Below, piece after piece: positions 63,101-64,000 of a stretch of 64,000 nucleotides of DNA (position 1 is the stretch's first letter; every line of letters begins with the position of its first letter). A model generated the notes under the pieces. That model ran no database searches, had not been told where the DNA came from, and saw only the letters and a list, made by a program, of their open reading frames with translations. Source of the stretch: Actinopolyspora lacussalsi subsp. righensis (lineage in GTDB: Bacteria > Actinomycetota > Actinomycetes > Mycobacteriales > Pseudonocardiaceae); assembly GCF_900116555.1 (NCBI RefSeq), contig NZ_FPAT01000003.1, positions 62,001-126,000 on the forward strand, written 5' to 3'. The position numbers were made by a program, and so were the translations under genes.

Positions 63101-64000
63101 ACCCCGACTCGTTCACCGACGCGGTGCTGTTGGCGGTCAACCACTCCGGCGACAGCGACTCCACCGGGGCGATCTGCGGCAATATCATGGGCAGCACGTC
63201 GCGGGTCGAGCGAATTCCCGCGGAATGGCTGGAATCGCTGGAACTGCGCGAGTCGATCGAGCGACTCGCGCGGGACGCGGAGCTCGAGTTCGGCGCTGAG
63301 ACGCCACCCGAGCGGGACTGGGCGGAACGGTATCCGGTACCCGACGGTGAAAGGGTCGGTGTGGTGGCGCCGAGGTGGCCGCTGCGGGAACGGGCGCTGG
63401 CCACGGAGCCGGGAACAGGCGCGGCGGACGAGGCCGGACAGTCGAACGAGGCGGAGCACTCGAACGAGGCGGGAGCGTCGGAAGAACCCGCCGAGGAGAC
63501 GGTCACGGCGGTGCCGAACGGGCACGGGAGCGAACCGGACGTGGCCGAGCAGGACGGCGGGAAACCGGACGCCGGGGAACAGCACGAGGAGGACGACCAG
63601 TCCACCGCGGACGTGGAAAGCACGGACGGACAACGGGACGCGGTCGGCTCCGAGAGCTCACCCGTGGACACGGCGGCCGTGGCGGACACGGCCGAGGAAG
63701 AGGCGGAGGGGGTGGCCACCGCGGCGGACTTCGCGAGCAGCGACCTCCCGGCCACGGACTCCGTCCCCGAACCGGAGCGGGACGCCACGCTGGAGGCCGA
63801 CGCCGCATCGACGAGCGCGCGAACGGCGGAGTACCTGAACACGGCGGAGCACCACGCGGTGAACGGTGGGCCCCGCGGCACAGCGGACGACGAAACCGGG
63901 GAAGAGCACCGACAGCGGGCGGTGGGAGCGACCTCCGAGGAGACGTCCGGCCGGCCTGCCGGAGCCACCTCGGACGAACCGGTCGCGGCGTCCACTCCCT
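60151..64000 (+). CDS. tandem ADP-ribosylglycohydrolase protein with T7SS-associated/SseB-like N-terminus (partial)
   Basis: The frame stays open from 60151 to the window edge, more than 1,283 codons. Residues about 9-85 (NSWLYVVDPIFTDPN) resemble type VII secretion-associated proteins; 95-175 look SseB-like; a Pro/Ala/Thr linker leads to two DraG/ARH domains (about 285-630 and 710-1060), then an acidic Glu/Asp/Ala tail. Metal-site aspartates are D335, D336, D578, D580 in the first and D760, D761, D1001, D1003 in the second. The second also keeps NESKGCGAVMR; the first reads YSDTHGAVLR, so it may be impaired. ARH enzymes remove ADP-ribose from proteins. ATG 60133 is an alternative start; the C-terminus is beyond the window. 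Confidence 0.88.
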   Translation, partial: MNSQQPSRPVITPAMREQAAQQPNSWLYVVDPIFTDPNAEVPPWGFIGGFRVDEHGEITADFSPNPNYRPSPVALRLPAPTNDVERALQLTTTGYAPSQTLLGSLLEAELILFAQPQGEGLFTFEHPSGRNQLQVFTSEGHLPQNWTSWQRMTGRSLAELRPLGTDMQVNPASPSKVRVPCEDLIQAAGIPLRTNEGASRNGSEATTVVTGLGTRHRPDRPGGTTQSAPVQPSASQRAPAAATAPEARPTGAPNVAAGSTAPPGTTPAPADTSNGETGNDETGQRLLGSLLAAAAGDALGAPVEFYPLEQIRNRYGSAGVTDYDRDNQQGGSFTDDGQLMLFALEGFVRGHIAVRHGVAETPLPAVQLALQRWLHSQGYSWSRVAGPFSETHPEPDGWLVERPELFAVRSPASGSISALREFAASGRAGTVEEPLYYSDTHGAVLRGVGAALWSDDAAEIFRTAACAAALTHGEPAGYLPAGTFALLLRELLWETPVPEALARARSVLDEHAAGSATERALAAAVNLAEHGRPTPERLKDVLGGGWTGPEALSIAVCALLSTESLADAVLLAVNHSGDSDSTGAICGALAGARYGKSALPGTWLRDLRGRETIEILGRDALLEFGTEPPDDPTWRHRYPGRRDGSELGFSTDFPVTVPDHSELSTAEQPTAEDSPVEEPAESADENAGSSTEEASEAEGRPGAADTSRKPVLGCLLGGAVGDALGYPVEFDSLRAIRDRFGPEGVTGLEPSGADTAPISDDTQLTLFTLDGLIRAGHSMRRGLATDPVELVQHSYQRWLHTQGFESDEVTGPGCTEPDGWLLTRSELFDRRAPGTTCLEALRGFAAGERPGSSHNPLNESKGCGAVMRAAPAALWSADVDEVFRLGAETGMLTHGHPSGYLPAGTLAVLVRRLLEGDTLRRALDTALARLATWDGHEETTECLLRAEELVSLGEPGPEVIEQQLGGGWVGEEALAIAVYAALSHPDSFTDAVLLAVNHSGDSDSTGAICGNIMGSTSRVERIPAEWLESLELRESIERLARDAELEFGAETPPERDWAERYPVPDGERVGVVAPRWPLRERALATEPGTGAADEAGQSNEAEHSNEAGASEEPAEETVTAVPNGHGSEPDVAEQDGGKPDAGEQHEEDDQSTADVESTDGQRDAVGSESSPVDTAAVADTAEEEAEGVATAADFASSDLPATDSVPEPERDATLEADAASTSARTAEYLNTAEHHAVNGGPRGTADDETGEEHRQRAVGATSEETSGRPAGATSDEPVAASTP
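61862..61911 (+). repeat. 50-bp direct repeat, copy 1 (copy 2 at 63131-63180)
   Basis: The codons for LAVNHSGDSDSTGAICG in the two ARH domains are almost identical at the DNA level over 50 bases, with one mismatch, while the flanking domain DNA has diverged widely. This suggests gene conversion or strong constraint at the second metal site. Confidence 0.85.

Noticed and set aside
61294-63633. Minus-strand open frame of about 780 codons
   Set aside because: Antisense to the tandem ARH gene, whose sense translation has conserved catalytic motifs in both domains.

Overview
The window is high-GC actinobacterial DNA, densely coded and almost entirely housekeeping. No rRNA, CRISPR array, intact insertion sequence or prophage was seen. 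The gene order follows the mycobacterial chromosome closely: PucR regulator-fabD-FAS II-accD6-like, then dnaG, dgt, glyS, an SmtB-type regulator, zur, uppS, recO, era, a CorC-type protein, ybeY, phoH, rsmE, dnaJ2, hrcA, hemW, nirA/sirA, cysH and a sirohydrochlorin chelatase. Gene content, many GTG starts and acidic linkers suggest a mycelial actinomycete of the Pseudonocardiales/Actinopolyspora kind. The genus is an inference, not shown by the sequence.

Layout. 1-7.2 kb: a DUF3263 protein and a fatty-acid cluster (FasR-like regulator, fabD, fabH, acpP, fabF, accD). 7.3-12.1 kb: a membrane-anchored unknown protein whose 3' end sits in a 40-bp triplication, then a NarL-type two-component system divergent from an ABC permease/ATPase pair. 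12.1-17 kb: DUF3145, a flavin disulfide reductase, a membrane protein, and an ECF sigma factor overlapping a membrane-anchored propeller-like partner. 17.3-23.3 kb: an F420-type oxidoreductase, pobA, a 27-residue double-CxxC mini-protein, a sensor-domain/HTH/coiled-coil operon, tRNA-Met(CAT) and tRNA-Asn(GTT). 23.3-33 kb: trans-aconitate methyltransferase, dnaG, an ECF41-type sigma factor, a serpin, dgt, a YdcF protein and glyS. 33.2-34.2 kb: SmtB-type regulator and zur. 34.3-49.3 kb: mostly minus-strand housekeeping genes (uppS, recO, era, corC-like, ybeY, phoH, HIT, rsmE, dnaJ, hrcA), interrupted by a ClC transporter divergent from a MarR regulator across a perfect 15-bp palindrome. 49.6-57.4 kb: hemW, then a sulfate assimilation operon (leader peptide, sulfite reductase, zinc ribbon, cysH, cysD, cysN, chelatase). 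57.4-64 kb is the accessory part: an FkbM methyltransferase, an exported protein, a repeat-rich gap, and a very long open gene running off the right edge.

That last gene (60151 to the edge, more than 1,283 codons) is the most unusual object. It has an N-terminal domain resembling type VII secretion-associated and SseB-like modules, two ADP-ribosylglycohydrolase domains in tandem, and a long acidic tail. The first catalytic domain looks partly degenerate and the second intact. Other points of interest are the Cys-ending leader peptide with a possible attenuator upstream of sulfite reductase, a cytidine deaminase-fold protein without its catalytic motif, and several unassigned palindromic operators.
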